From Arthrobacter endolithicus (GTDB lineage Bacteria; Actinomycetota; Actinomycetes; Actinomycetales; Micrococcaceae): a DNA stretch of 64,000 bases. Below the pieces are notes generated by a model. It saw only the letters and a program-made list of their open reading frames with translations. It ran no database searches and had not been told where the DNA came from. The stretch is taken from contig NZ_JAPNLH010000016.1 of the NCBI RefSeq assembly GCF_026627425.1, positions 29,746-93,745 on the forward strand, given 5' to 3'. Each line of letters opens with the position of its first letter. Positions within the stretch are counted from its first letter, which is position 1. The translations under genes were made by a program, and so were the position numbers. Positions 25,191-34,939 of this stretch are shown piece by piece.

Positions 25191-25328
25191 AGCCGCCAAT
25201 AGAGGAAACCCTGCAGAATATGGCCGCTGCCCTGGGCGCGCGGGAAAGGCAGCGCGGCCTGTTCGCCTACGACAACAAGGAGGCCCCCCGCGAAGGCTTG
25301 TCCTACCACTCCCTGTCGGAACCCAATC

Positions 25329-26204
25329 TCATAAAGTACTGGCGAAGTAAGCGGCAGCCATGTCCTGTTGGGAGCGGCCCTGAGAGGCAACTCGTTCGAG
25401 TCGGGCGGCGGATGCCTCAGCACCGTCGAGCCGGATACCGTGTTCGCGGGCGGCGTCAAGGATGAGATGAGCATCCTTCAGGGAGGTGTCGACGGCGAAG
25501 GACGCCGGTTCCAGACAATCTTCGACAATAAGGCCGGCCTTGTTTCGCAGGAACGGCAGATCGAGGCCACCGCCGTTGACCAAACTAAAGAACTGTTCGG
25601 GGTCTACCCCTAGCGCCTGGGCAAGGGCAAGGATTTCACCGGCGGCATTCGAGGCCGCGATGACCCAGCTGTTCACAACGAGCTTGAGCCGAGCCGCTGA
25701 GCCTGCGGCCGGATCCTGACCGGTCCAGATCGTGCGTGCGCCAATTGCGTCGAAGATCGGCGCCACGCGCCAACGCAGAGCCTCTGGCCCGGCAGCAATT
25801 ACAGTGAGCTGTCCGGCCTCAGCAGGCTCGCGGGTGCCGGAAACAGGCGCTTCAACCAAGTCGAGACCAAGCTCGTCTGCCAGGGATGCAAGGCCCTCTA
25901 TGTCGCGCAGACCGACGGTCGTTGACTGTACCCAAGCGACGCCCGGGCGAACGCCCGGGCGAGCCTGTCGAATCACGTCAATCACGGCGGCGGCGTCATA
26001 GAGCATAGTCACGACGACGTCCGCGCCGGCGACGGCTTCGGCCGGGGACACCGCAACTATCGCCCCGGCGTCGGTAAGCGGGGCCGTCTTGGCCCGGTCG
26101 CGGTTCCATACGTGGACCTCATGTCCGGCCCGCAGCAGGCTGCGGGCCATTGCGGCACCCATGATGCCGGTGCCCAGCACCGCCACCCGGCGTTGTGCGT
26201 TCAT
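25329..26204 (-). CDS. NAD(P)-dependent beta-hydroxyacid dehydrogenase family
   Basis: 291 aa from ATG 26204, preceded by GAGGGGAC. N-terminal Rossmann motif VAVLGTGIMGAAMARSLLRAGHEVHVWNRD, substrate-site LVEAPVSGTREPAEAGQLTVIAAG, and catalytic-helix SAARLKLVVNSWVIAASNAAGEILALAQALG with the conserved Lys. This is the 3-hydroxyisobutyrate dehydrogenase/6-phosphogluconate dehydrogenase superfamily. The typical G-x-x-G-x-G-x3-N active helix is modified (LKLVVNSW). Some relatives are imine reductases; the substrate is unknown. Monocistronic. Confidence 0.85.
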   Translation of the reverse strand: MNAQRRVAVLGTGIMGAAMARSLLRAGHEVHVWNRDRAKTAPLTDAGAIVAVSPAEAVAGADVVVTMLYDAAAVIDVIRQARPGVRPGVAWVQSTTVGLRDIEGLASLADELGLDLVEAPVSGTREPAEAGQLTVIAAGPEALRWRVAPIFDAIGARTIWTGQDPAAGSAARLKLVVNSWVIAASNAAGEILALAQALGVDPEQFFSLVNGGGLDLPFLRNKAGLIVEDCLEPASFAVDTSLKDAHLILDAAREHGIRLDGAEASAARLERVASQGRSQQDMAAAYFASTL

Positions 26205-26479
26205 ACTGTTGTCCCCTCGATCGTCGTGCTTCCCGGATGCTGGCACCCGATCGGACGCATCACAGCGTTCGAGCGGCACATCGACGGCGTCAGGTGTCCT
26301 TCCCTGCGTGAGGAAACCGACTCTAGCACTTTCGCCGCGAGACTTTACGACTGTCGGATGATCATTTCCGGAGCACTCCGCGCCGGTCAGGCGCCCGATT
26401 CAGAAGGTGAAATGTGGCGCTGAGCTATGGTGAATCTTCAGGCGGTCCGGCTGGCCGCTGTCGCCGTGTGGTTCTCTTT

Positions 26480-26507
26480 GAACCCTGAACCGGACGGTTC
26501 AGGGTTC
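26480..26507. terminator. Strong hairpin downstream of ureD
   Basis: GAACCCTGAACCG and CGGTTCAGGGTTC pair perfectly over 13 bp around GA. It lies 43 bp past the ureD stop on the minus strand and could terminate the urease transcript, although no T-run follows. Its right arm is also unit 1 of the 17-bp tandem repeat. Confidence 0.5.
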
Positions 26508-26580
26508 CCTTAGGTTCAGAGTTCCCTGAGGTTTAGTGTTTCCTTAGGTTCAGTGTTTCCTTAAGTTCAGCGGTGCCTGA
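26496..26580. repeat. Five 17-bp tandem repeats overlapping the ureD 3' end
   Basis: Units at 26496, 26513, 26530, 26547 and 26564, with consensus GGTTCAGNGTTYCCTTA; the last is most diverged. The ureD stop at 26550 falls in unit 4, so the final ten or so UreD residues are encoded by the repeat. Seventeen is not a multiple of three, so changes in copy number would shift the reading frame at the C-terminus. Confidence 0.85.
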
Positions 26581-27434
26581 CCAAACCAGCGTTCCCGCAG
26601 GAGTGATGTGAGTGCGGACATCATGATATTGAGGCCAGAAGTGCTGCCGGATAGTGCCCGAACCACGAAGCCGGGCCCGTTTAGCTGTGAGATGCCGGTG
26701 AGAGCGTCTTGTTCATGGTCACCCAACAAGATGCGCAGTTCAGTGACGAGGGCGGCATCGACCCGCGGATCCACCACGAGCAGGGACCCCAGATGGCTGA
26801 AGCCCTCCATAAAGCCCAGCCCGGTGATGTCCGCTACGGGTTGGCCGGAGATGTCAGCGGTGCCGGCTGAAGGTGGTGTGAGCAATACATTGTCAATGGC
26901 CAGCAGCCGGCCGCCATACCGGATCTCGTTGCGCAACCTCAGCTGCTCATACTTGAATGGCTGCCCGTCCGGAGACCAGCCGGGAGTGATTACCTCGGAC
27001 ATAATCAGGGAGGAGCTTTCATCCATGTTTATCAGCGTTCCCTGCCGGTAGGCGGCCCCGCGGTAGGCGATGAGCTGGTCTGGGACGTATTCGAGGGTGC
27101 TGTCCGGCCCTAGGCTGACCGTCAGGCGCTGCTCGGCGAAGGCCTTCGGTGTCCGGTAGATCTTGGTGGCTGACTGCGTAGTCAGCAATAGTCGGGCACC
27201 TTCAGCCACGGTAATGTCCATGGTGAACAGGTCCCCGCCCAGATAGGCCCCACCTTGGTTGACTGTTACATAGCAAACCTGTCCGGACTCGTCCAGATAG
27301 TGCGGGCGGAGCACCCGCAGCGCTCCGCGGTGATACTGCCCAATGGCCAAGGACCGGCCACTGCGGATGCCGATGTCCAGACGGAGTTCCCCCATTGGTG
27401 CTTTGACGGCCGGATCCGTCAGCAGTGCGCTCAT
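26550..27434 (-). CDS. ureD: Urease accessory protein UreD
   Basis: 294 aa. UreD scaffolds the apo-urease with UreF and UreG so that nickel can be inserted. Family segments: [61 protein letters not shown] and [20 protein letters not shown] overlap with ureG upstream. The C-terminus (APLNLRKH) is encoded in the 17-bp repeat array. Last gene of the seven-gene urease cluster. Confidence 0.92.
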   Translation of the reverse strand: MSALLTDPAVKAPMGELRLDIGIRSGRSLAIGQYHRGALRVLRPHYLDESGQVCYVTVNQGGAYLGGDLFTMDITVAEGARLLLTTQSATKIYRTPKAFAEQRLTVSLGPDSTLEYVPDQLIAYRGAAYRQGTLINMDESSSLIMSEVITPGWSPDGQPFKYEQLRLRNEIRYGGRLLAIDNVLLTPPSAGTADISGQPVADITGLGFMEGFSHLGSLLVVDPRVDAALVTELRILLGDHEQDALTGISQLNGPGFVVRALSGSTSGLNIMMSALTSLLRERWFGQAPLNLRKH

Positions 27435-28045
27435 TTGCTCAGGTCAAGCATGAGCACATCGTGCCGGATCCACTCGATCACGTAGTCCAGCCCCTCGTCG
27501 GTCTTCAGGTTGGTGAAGCAGAAGGGGCGGGCACCGCGGAACTCCTTTGAATCGTGTTCCATCACGGACAGATCGGCGCCGACATACGGGGCCAGATCGA
27601 TCTTGTTGATGATGAACAGGTCTGATTTGATCATGCCCTGGCCAGCCTTGCGCGGGATCTTCTCACCTTGGGCAACGTCGATGATGTAGATGGAAAAATC
27701 GACCAGTTCCGGGCTGAAGGTGGCGGAGAGGTTGTCGCCCCCGCTTTCTACGAACACCACCTGCAGGTCCGGGTGGCGCTGGACGAGTTCGGCGATCGCC
27801 GCCGCGTTCATCGAGGTGTCCTCCCGGATGGCAGTGTGGGGGCAGCCGCCGGTCTCGATGCCGATGATCCGGTCCAGCGGCAGGATACCGTTCTGAGCCA
27901 GAATCTTTGCGTCCTCGATGGTGTATATGTCGTTGGTGATGGCTGCCATTGAAATTTCAGCGCTCATGTGGCGGGTAAGGCGTTCGACAAGCTGAGTTTT
28001 GCCGGCACCGACGGGTCCGCCGATACCGATTTTGATTGGTTCCAT
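27431..28045 (-). CDS. ureG: Urease accessory GTPase UreG
   Basis: 204 aa from ATG 28045, which has a good AAGGAGA 7 bases upstream; the in-frame ATG at 28063 is less likely. Walker A is [11 protein letters not shown] at residues 8-18, followed by [10 protein letters not shown], the metal-binding CPH in [17 protein letters not shown], the [17 protein letters not shown] segment and [13 protein letters not shown] (G4). UreG hydrolyses GTP to drive nickel delivery to UreC. Coupled to ureD by ATGA. Confidence 0.95.
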   Translation of the reverse strand: MEPIKIGIGGPVGAGKTQLVERLTRHMSAEISMAAITNDIYTIEDAKILAQNGILPLDRIIGIETGGCPHTAIREDTSMNAAAIAELVQRHPDLQVVFVESGGDNLSATFSPELVDFSIYIIDVAQGEKIPRKAGQGMIKSDLFIINKIDLAPYVGADLSVMEHDSKEFRGARPFCFTNLKTDEGLDYVIEWIRHDVLMLDLSK

Positions 28046-28068
28046 AGTGTTCTCCTTGTGCAAATGCG

Positions 28069-28806
28069 TCAGCTCATAAACATGCGGGCGAGTTGGTACT
28101 CGTGGCGCATTTGGGCGATTTCCAGGCCGGGGGCAACGGCGCCTAAGTCCTCTTCGTCGAGTGTCATGACGGTCGCCACGGCGGCCGTGACGTCGTCGTG
28201 TATCAGCCGCAGCACGCGCTGACCGGCGCGCTGGCCGAGCGGGATGGCGCGGACCGCGTTTTGTGTCAGCGTGGTGGCGGTGGAAAAGAAGTAGGCGGTC
28301 AGCATCTGTGCCAGTGGAATGCGAAGCCCGTGCGCCGTCAGCGCCAAGGCAATTGCCGTGTGCCCTGCGCAGCGCCCCGCCTGTATATGAGCGCGGTATG
28401 CATCTAGATCCGGCGTAGGGAACAGTTCCCCGCCGATTTCTAACATACGTAGACCTATTTTAATGCCGGCCCCACGCATCTGAAGCGGCAGGGCTTGGGC
28501 TGTGACCCTGCGGTCCAAGTTGAGGACTTCCGCAAGACCGGTGCGTTCCATCGCTTCGATAGTCAGACGGATGGCCAGCCCATCGCTGTAGACCAGCTGC
28601 TGGCCGATGAATTGCCGCAGCCACGCCGCGAAAGTAGTCTCGTCATGGACAACGCCGCGGGCCAAGTAGGCTTCCAGCCCGAAGGAATGGCTAAATGCCC
28701 CCGTGGGAAGCGCCGAATCACACAGCTGCAGCAGCGGCAGCAGGTACGACGGCGACGCCGGCAGCTCCCGGCAGGGGGGTGCGTGCTTCTGTGGTTGAGT
28801 ACCCAT
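28069..28806 (-). CDS. ureF: Urease accessory protein UreF
   Basis: 245 aa. Conserved opening [30 protein letters not shown] at about residues 21-50, all-helical body, and [15 protein letters not shown]-terminus, which contacts UreG. It gates UreG within the UreDFG complex. Its ATG shares one base with the ureE stop. 23 bp separate it from ureG. Confidence 0.93.
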   Translation of the reverse strand: MGTQPQKHAPPCRELPASPSYLLPLLQLCDSALPTGAFSHSFGLEAYLARGVVHDETTFAAWLRQFIGQQLVYSDGLAIRLTIEAMERTGLAEVLNLDRRVTAQALPLQMRGAGIKIGLRMLEIGGELFPTPDLDAYRAHIQAGRCAGHTAIALALTAHGLRIPLAQMLTAYFFSTATTLTQNAVRAIPLGQRAGQRVLRLIHDDVTAAVATVMTLDEEDLGAVAPGLEIAQMRHEYQLARMFMS

Positions 28807-29291
28807 CAGTGCGTGTGCTCCGCATGCCGAAACGGCGCGCTCATCACCCGCTCCTGCCGGCTATAGGGTATCTCCAGCTGGTGCAGCAGCTGGACCACCG
28901 TGTGATCATAGGGGACCACCATGACCTCCGCCCCATACTCGCTCTGGGCACCGAAGAACTGTGCCTGCAGGTGGCGATTGCCCAGCTGGTGGGCCACGGT
29001 ACCCATCTGGCGGATGCTTTGCGGGGTGATGATAAGGACGTCCGTGGGTAGTACGGAAACAACAATCAAGCTCGCGGCATCACGGAACAAGATGTCGCCG
29101 TCGCATAGATCCCCGGCACTGCCGGCCGTGGCCCGCAGGTGCAAACCCAGTTCATTACCGTGATCGGTGCGCACACGTTGGATGCGTTTAGATAGATCCG
29201 CGCCGGACAGCAAGACTTTTTCAAGGTGCAGCCCGTCAAGCTCGGCTGCTGGCACAGCATGGACGTTGCCAATGACTGAGTCAATGATCAT
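28806..29291 (-). CDS. ureE: Urease nickel metallochaperone UreE
   Basis: 161 aa. An N-terminal peptide-binding domain (SGADLSKRIQRVRTDHGNELGLHL) and a C-terminal metal domain with YQLGNRH-type AHQLGNRHLQAQFF and VMVVPYDHTVVQLLHQLEIP. The tail FRHAEHTH is a short His-rich nickel-binding end, shorter than that of Klebsiella UreE. Located between ureC and ureF in the usual order. Confidence 0.92.
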   Translation of the reverse strand: MIIDSVIGNVHAVPAAELDGLHLEKVLLSGADLSKRIQRVRTDHGNELGLHLRATAGSAGDLCDGDILFRDAASLIVVSVLPTDVLIITPQSIRQMGTVAHQLGNRHLQAQFFGAQSEYGAEVMVVPYDHTVVQLLHQLEIPYSRQERVMSAPFRHAEHTH

Positions 29292-29315
29292 GGGATTGTC
29301 TTTCCTCGGCTTCTC

Positions 29316-31028
29316 TTAGAACAGAAAGTAGCGCTGCGTCATGGGTAGCTCATCCACCGGATCGCAAGTCGCCAGCACGCCGTCCACTGTCACGGTGTAG
29401 GTTTCCGGATCCACTTCGATGTTGGGGGTTTCACCATTGAACTTCAGATCGGCCTTGGTCAGTTTCCGGATGCCGTGCACGGGCCGGATCTGCTTGCGCA
29501 GCCCCAGTTCTGCCGGCACACCGGCATCGATGGCCGCCTGGGACAAAAAAGTGATGGCGCACTCGTCGACGGCCCTGCCCATGGTGGCGAACATGGGACG
29601 CATGAGTTGGGGCTGCGGCGTGGGGATGGAGCCGTTGGGATCCCCCATGATGGCGCCGGCGATCTGCCCCCCCTTGATGAGAATGTCGGGCTTCACCCCA
29701 AAGAAGGCCGGGTGCCAAAGCACCAAGTCAGCGAATTTACCTTCTTCGACGCTACCGACTGAGTCAGCGATGCCCTGCGCAATGGCGGGGTTGATCGTGT
29801 ACTTGGAGACATAGCGCTTAAGCCGAAAGTTATCGCCCACCTCCGTGTCGCCGTCGAGCTTGCCGCGCTGCTTCTTCATCTTGTCCGCCACCTGCCAGGT
29901 GCGGATAATGACCTCCCCTACCCGGCCCATGGCCTGCGAATCGGAAGATGTGATGGAGAAGACGCCCATATCCTGCAGAACGTCCTCAGCGGCAATGGTT
30001 TCCGGCCGAATCCGGGAGTCCGCGAAAGCGACGTCCTCCGGGATATCCGGGTTCAAATGGTGACAAACCATGAGCATGTCCAGATGCTCATCGGCAGTGT
30101 TGCGGGTGTACGGCAGGGTCGGGTTGGTGGACGCCGGGAGCACGTTTGACATGCCGGCAATCTTGATGATGTCCGGTGCATGCCCACCACCTGCACCCTC
30201 CGTGTGGAAAGTATGGATCACCCGGCCTGCTATGGCGTTGATGGTATCTTCGACAAAGCCACACTCATTAAGCGTATCGGTGTGGATGGCCACCTGCACG
30301 TCGTATTCGTCGGCCACCTTTAGTGAGTTGTCGATCGCGGCGGTGGTGGCGCCCCAGTCTTCGTGGACCTTCAAACCGATCGCGCCGGCACGAATTTGCT
30401 CTGCGAGAGGTTCGATGGCGCTGGCGTGGCCTTTGCCGAACAGCCCAACATTCATCGGTACCCCGTCCAACGCCTGCAGCATGCGGCTGATGTGCCACTT
30501 ACCCGGAGTGAGCGAGGTGGCCTTGGTTCCAGATGACGGGCCAATGCCACCGCCGATCATAGTGGTGATGCCGGAATGCAGGGCGGTCGGGATCTGGTCC
30601 GGACTGATGAAGTGGATGTGGGTGTCGATGCCGCCGGCGGTCACGATCCGGTTCTCTCCGGCAATGATTTCGGTGCTGGCGCCAATGACAATGTCCACAC
30701 CGTCCATGATGGCCGGGTTGCCTGCCTTGCCGATCCGGAAGATGTGCCCGTCCCGCAGCGCGATGTCCGCCTTGTAGATACCGGTATAGTCCAGCACGAT
30801 CGCGTTGGTGATGACAGTGTCCGGAACATCCTCCCCACGCACCACCTGACCATTCTGTCCCATACCATCGCGGATGACCTTTCCGCCGCCGAACACCGCT
30901 TCATCGCCGTAGACGGTGAAATCCTTCTCAATTTCCAAAAAGAGGTCAGTATCGGCCAGCCGGATGGCGTCCCCAACCGTCGGCCCGTACATTTCTGCGT
31001 ACTGTTTCCTGCTCATCTCGTAGCTCAT
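29316..31028 (-). CDS. ureC: Urease alpha subunit
   Basis: 570 aa, normal length. Catalytic subunit that hydrolyses urea to ammonia and carbamate at a di-nickel centre. Nickel and active-site motifs: [28 protein letters not shown] (Lys to be carbamylated), [56 protein letters not shown] (flap with Cys and His). ATGA overlap with ureB. All catalytic residues that I checked are present, so the enzyme should be active. Confidence 0.97.
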   Translation of the reverse strand: MSYEMSRKQYAEMYGPTVGDAIRLADTDLFLEIEKDFTVYGDEAVFGGGKVIRDGMGQNGQVVRGEDVPDTVITNAIVLDYTGIYKADIALRDGHIFRIGKAGNPAIMDGVDIVIGASTEIIAGENRIVTAGGIDTHIHFISPDQIPTALHSGITTMIGGGIGPSSGTKATSLTPGKWHISRMLQALDGVPMNVGLFGKGHASAIEPLAEQIRAGAIGLKVHEDWGATTAAIDNSLKVADEYDVQVAIHTDTLNECGFVEDTINAIAGRVIHTFHTEGAGGGHAPDIIKIAGMSNVLPASTNPTLPYTRNTADEHLDMLMVCHHLNPDIPEDVAFADSRIRPETIAAEDVLQDMGVFSITSSDSQAMGRVGEVIIRTWQVADKMKKQRGKLDGDTEVGDNFRLKRYVSKYTINPAIAQGIADSVGSVEEGKFADLVLWHPAFFGVKPDILIKGGQIAGAIMGDPNGSIPTPQPQLMRPMFATMGRAVDECAITFLSQAAIDAGVPAELGLRKQIRPVHGIRKLTKADLKFNGETPNIEVDPETYTVTVDGVLATCDPVDELPMTQRYFLF

Positions 31029-31384
31029 CTGGACCCCTCCACGTTGTCCGCGCCGCCGTCGTTCTGCGCTCTGACCGAATCCAGCGGACCGTTGACCAAA
31101 TTAGCCAGGCCGTAAACTTCCCGACTACCTGCCAGAGCCACCAGAGGGACCGTTTTTGCATCCCCGGGTTCGAACCGCACCGCGGTCCCAGCCGGAATAT
31201 CCAAACGAAAGCCGTACGCGGCCGCCCTGTCGAAATGCAAGGCCCGATTGGTGTCAGCAAAGTGATAGTGGGACCCAACCTGGATGGGCCGGTCGCCGCT
31301 GTTGGTCACCTCGACTGTTGCCGTGGTACGTCCAGCATTGCAGAGGATGGGTTCGTCCTTCAGAACGAATTCACCTGGCTTCAT
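31025..31384 (-). CDS. ureB: Urease beta subunit
   Basis: 119 aa. Structural subunit with [49 protein letters not shown] and [32 protein letters not shown]. Separate from UreA, as in most bacteria. Nine bases separate it from ureA, and it overlaps ureC by ATGA. Confidence 0.96.
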   Translation of the reverse strand: MKPGEFVLKDEPILCNAGRTTATVEVTNSGDRPIQVGSHYHFADTNRALHFDRAAAYGFRLDIPAGTAVRFEPGDAKTVPLVALAGSREVYGLANLVNGPLDSVRAQNDGGADNVEGSR

Positions 31385-31393
31385 GACCAGCTC

Positions 31394-31696
31394 CTAGCGG
31401 ATCGGGTGGTGTACGGTGACCAGCTTGGTACCGTCGGGAAAAGTAGCCTCGACCTGGACATCTGGGATTATCTCCGCGACGCCCTCCTGGACGTCCTCCT
31501 GGTGCAGGATGGTGGTCCCGTAGCTCATGAGATCGGCGACCGTCCTGCCGTCGCGGGCACCCTCCATCAATTCATAACTGAGGATGGCTATGGCTTCGGG
31601 ATAATTGAGTTTCAAACCGCGCTGCTGTCTGCGCCGGGCAAGGTCGGCGGCGACGACGATCAGCAACTTTTCCTGCTCGCGAGGCAACAAATGCAT
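31394..31696 (-). CDS. ureA: Urease gamma subunit
   Basis: 100 aa, the family's standard length, from ATG 31696. [85 protein letters not shown] ending. It is the first gene of the operon; a longer open frame to 31876 is not conserved-looking. No UreR/nitrogen regulator or urea transporter is adjacent; the promoter must lie within 31697-31930. Confidence 0.96.
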   Translation of the reverse strand: MHLLPREQEKLLIVVAADLARRRQQRGLKLNYPEAIAILSYELMEGARDGRTVADLMSYGTTILHQEDVQEGVAEIIPDVQVEATFPDGTKLVTVHHPIR

Positions 31697-31934
31697 GGAC
31701 ACTCCTTCGGACTTTGGGGGCGTAAAGGTGTGACGGAAAACGGTTACCCAACCCGCTTCCAGCCTGTGTGGTTCGTCCGCTATTGATGACGTTGACGTTT
31801 TGGATGCTACACCCGTCCGCAGATAGATTGATCCATGCAACGGCTGCCACGGAGGTCCGCTCTTCGCCCTTGCCAATTCCTTCGGCCGCAGCGTCCGTCG
31901 AAGTCCCGCTGACAGGTTCGTACTCGAACTTTTC

Positions 31935-32085
31935 GACGCGACTGGCGTATCCGCCCGCGCCCACCACGCTGATGTTAGGCTGGGCGTCCAAAATGGAGCG
32001 CAGCCCGACGCGGATCACATCCTGGTCATCGACAATCAGTACTAACGCGCTTCACCGGAAACGTGAAGCGCAGGGCACCTCCGGG
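31935..32085 (-). pseudogene. Two-component system remnant (kinase tail and response-regulator start)
   Basis: Minus strand. The kinase part ends GGALRFTFPVKRV and runs to a stop at 32026. Overlapping it in another frame is [31 protein letters not shown], a clear LuxR-type receiver-domain N-terminus. The receiver start appears to be GTG 32055 with one extra base before VLIVDD. Homology stops after about 35 residues, and the output domain is absent. Both genes are fragments. Confidence 0.65.
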
Positions 32086-32193
32086 TCAGGTGCGACCGTG
32101 CCCATCTTCATCAGCCGTGAGACTTCGACAAGTGCTCCCTCCTCACGATGGCCATGACGGCTAAGCTGACCTCATACAAGGAGGACCACCGAA

Positions 32194-32215
32194 AGCGGGG
32201 ACGCAAGTCCCCGCT
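32194..32215. terminator. Perfect hairpin with GCAA loop
   Basis: AGCGGGGAC and GTCCCCGCT pair over 9 bp around GCAA. It lies between the cupredoxin gene 3' end and the two-component remnant and could terminate minus-strand transcription from the cupredoxin gene. Confidence 0.5.
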
Positions 32216-32383
32216 CAGGCTGGTACACCTATTCGTGATGTTGGCCCTGACCCAATGAACGGCGCCACGATCCTGCTCCAGCTTGCCCCCAGCGCCCCGA
32301 ACCGATCTTGATCACGGTGTCGATCTTCTGCGTCGACCGTGCCCTCACAACGGGTCTGCCGACCCCTGCCTCAACAACGATCC

Positions 32384-33358
32384 TTAAGCGACGACGATCA
32401 CCTTACCCACCATTCCCATGTAGTCATGAAGTGCGCAAACATATTTGAAGGTGCCAGCTGCAGTGAACGTCACGGCGAACTTCGAGTGCGGACCCGCGTT
32501 CGCAGGGATGATCCCAGAGCTGAGATTGCCGCCGCTGAAATGAGCGGGATCGCCGCTCGGACCAAATATGTTTGCCGGCTCTGTACCGAAGGTGACCGTG
32601 TGAGGTTCACCCATACCGGGGTTACTGAACACCACGGTATCCCCCACATGCACTCTCACAGTTGGCTGGACGAAACGCATAACCATCGAAATGCTGTCAT
32701 CGGTTCCGGTCAGGACCAGGTGATTATTGGCTTGACGGGCCAAGGATGCGTCCAGCTGATGTCCATCCCGAAGAATGGCACGTTCCTGAACCTTGGATGA
32801 ACGGTCATAGTCCGCCTGTGTATGCGGATACGCCGACCCTCTCTCCTGGACGTGGACTGTCCCCTTCATAACCATGCCGTGAACAAGGCACCAGTACGTG
32901 AAGTCTCCCTCCTGCGGGAACATCAGACTGTAACTCTTAGCAACGGGAAATCCGGGGACTGAGACATTGGCCAAAAGACCCGAGTTGTAATATGAGTGGC
33001 CGTCATAGCTGGCCCCGCCCCGCTTTAACAGCTCGTCAGGGACGCCCGGATTAAAGGGCAGCAGTGAGTCCAGCGACTGGCCCTTAGCGAGGAAAGTCAC
33101 CGTGTGGATCTCGGCTGAATTGGCCTGCCAGTTAATGGTGTCTCCCTCATTGACCGTAATGTTGGAGGGCAAAAAAGCCATGCCTTGAATTTCCTGATCC
33201 CAAGACTCAGAGCCAACCTGTACTTTCCAGGAATGCGGTCCCCAGGTTGACGCGCTGGCCGGACCGGCCGCCATCACAGACATCGCGAGTGCAATGGCTG
33301 CTGCAAAAATTATTGGGAGTTTGTGGAATCCCATACGGATTCCATGATTGTGCTTCAT
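32384..33358 (-). CDS. Secreted two-domain cupredoxin (multicopper-like blue copper protein)
   Basis: 324 aa from ATG 33358. A signal peptide is evident (basic start, IIFAAAIALAMSVMAAGPASA, cleavage after ASA near residue 36). Two plastocyanin-like domains follow. In domain 1 the type-1 copper ligands are His in EIHTVTF and Cys, His, Met in YWCLVHGMVM. In domain 2 they are PHTVTF and YVCALHDYMGM. Both sites look complete. Extracellular electron transfer or copper handling is the likely role. There is no oxidase or copper-efflux gene next to it. Confidence 0.82.
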   Translation of the reverse strand: MKHNHGIRMGFHKLPIIFAAAIALAMSVMAAGPASASTWGPHSWKVQVGSESWDQEIQGMAFLPSNITVNEGDTINWQANSAEIHTVTFLAKGQSLDSLLPFNPGVPDELLKRGGASYDGHSYYNSGLLANVSVPGFPVAKSYSLMFPQEGDFTYWCLVHGMVMKGTVHVQERGSAYPHTQADYDRSSKVQERAILRDGHQLDASLARQANNHLVLTGTDDSISMVMRFVQPTVRVHVGDTVVFSNPGMGEPHTVTFGTEPANIFGPSGDPAHFSGGNLSSGIIPANAGPHSKFAVTFTAAGTFKYVCALHDYMGMVGKVIVVA

Positions 33359-33915
33359 CGCAGAGCTCTCTCTTTGAACCATGCTCGGCCGATCAGGCCG
33401 ACGCTTCAAAGTGGCCGGTTCGCCCCTTCGGGGGAGACTGCCGGACTGGTCACTATTCCTCGGCGGAAAAATCCACCGGCCGCCTCATGCGCTGGCATTT
33501 TTGGCCCCACAACCGGTGCGACCCTCCGGCCGGAAATGCACCGCTACTGCGGTGCCGCGAAGGTTTGGATATTCATTCCAAGCGCCTCCGCAGCCGTGCG
33601 ATTTCCCGACCGCGCGAAGCTGGGGCGCAAGTACTATAATGATCCAGTTTCACCGCGTTGTCGATATTTCGACAAGATTTTTTAGGAAGTCACTGTCTGC
33701 TGTATTCAAATCGATTTGATAGTGCCGCTGGAGATTGCCGTAACCGAAATAAACCCGGAGCATGGCCAACGGTCCAGTAAGCGCGCAATCCGAGCAGCCG
33801 TAAGTCTGGTGGAGGATGGTTGAGGGGGTTTACGCTTGAACTGGAGCGGCATAGCAGAGGCGTCGGCCGCTCCTCGCAAGACTGTCCGCTGAGAGGACGC
33901 GCCTAACGGCTGCGC
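33359..33915. other. Intergenic stretch with a TTGTCGA inverted repeat
   Basis: No supported gene. TTGTCGA and TCGACAA around TATT (33658-33675) are followed by a T-run at 33678-33683, consistent with a plus-strand terminator or a regulator site. The cupredoxin promoter should be near its right-hand start. Confidence 0.4.
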
Positions 33916-34554
33916 TCAGAAGTTGCCGCTGTCTCCACCGAAGTTGCCGCTGTCTCCACCGAAGTTGTCAGGTCCCCCGGCACTAAACCCGCCGTCACCG
34001 TCGCCCCAATCCCCGTCGGCGCCGTCTTCATCCCCGACTCCGAAAAAGCCGCGGTTGCCGGACAGCATTCCGCCAAGTACTCCGCCAAGGAGACCACCAC
34101 CGAGGCCGCCAGCGAAGCCTCCTCCACCAGACCCGCGGCGGCCCGGAAGGCCTGCACCGTATCCGCCGACGCCGTAGCCAGGATTACCTCCGGAACCACC
34201 GCCAGCAGGCGGGGCGAAAGTGGTATCGGCCTCCGCCCGCCGGCCTGACTGCTGGGCCAGTTCTGCGGCTTCTCTGGCAGATTCCAAGGCACGAACTGGA
34301 TCAGCTCCAGCAGAATTGGCCCGGTTCAGAGCTGCCTCGGCCGCCGCCAACTGCTGGCGAGCTTCGAATCCCGCACCCGGACGCGAGATGATGAAGTCCT
34401 TCGCTCCCGATACCTGGACCTCTGCCGCAGAAATTGCCTCCGGCAGTGTAGCTTTTGCTCTCTCGGCCTGCCGCTGCGGGTTTGGTCCGGTGACCAATTC
34501 CTGCACGGCGGTGCGGAGTTTTTGAATCAGACCTGGTCGTGATGGCATATACAA
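33916..34554 (-). CDS. TPM-domain (YgcG-like) protein C-terminal part
   Basis: 212 aa. LRTAVQELVTGPNPQRQAERAKATL and AARQQLAAAEAALNRANSAGADPVRALESAREAAELAQQ form a helical region; the rest is a Gly-rich tail with repeated GGDSGNF endings. This arrangement is the C-terminal third of actinobacterial TPM-domain proteins, but the N-terminal TPM domain and membrane segment are missing and no ribosome binding site precedes the start. It may be a 3' remnant. Confidence 0.55.
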   Translation of the reverse strand: MYMPSRPGLIQKLRTAVQELVTGPNPQRQAERAKATLPEAISAAEVQVSGAKDFIISRPGAGFEARQQLAAAEAALNRANSAGADPVRALESAREAAELAQQSGRRAEADTTFAPPAGGGSGGNPGYGVGGYGAGLPGRRGSGGGGFAGGLGGGLLGGVLGGMLSGNRGFFGVGDEDGADGDWGDGDGGFSAGGPDNFGGDSGNFGGDSGNF

Positions 34555-34939
34555 GGCTTTCTGAACGTCTGAAGGCTGGCGGCGAAGCTTTCACCCAGGC
34601 CTTGATCGGAAGGCTACTGGCCGTAGATGAGCATTGCCTGAGAGACGCTCGCCATGTGGTTGGGAACCGAAGGTCCTGGCTGATTTCGGCGGCGTTAAAC
34701 AACCGCCATCTACGGCGTAGGCTCTCGGTGCGTCCTTGGAGCGTCTTCCCTCCGGCCTCCTAACGGTCGCGGGCACTCCCCCATGCAAGGAACCACCAGA
34801 GGACAAGTGCCCCGCAACCGGGTGAACTTCTCCTTAAAACCTCCACCGTTTTCGCTCCGGAGGGAAGGGTCGGCGGGATAATCGAAGCATCTAACCAATC
34901 AGGGTCCGGATTGCGCGGATCAAGGACAGGAATGAAGCG
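34555..34939. other. Intergenic stretch
   Basis: No supported gene or repeat. It contains the presumed promoter of the phosphoesterase. Confidence 0.35.

Noticed and set aside
26496..26580. Possible CRISPR array.
   Set aside because: The 17-bp units are directly adjacent with no spacers, so it is a simple tandem repeat.
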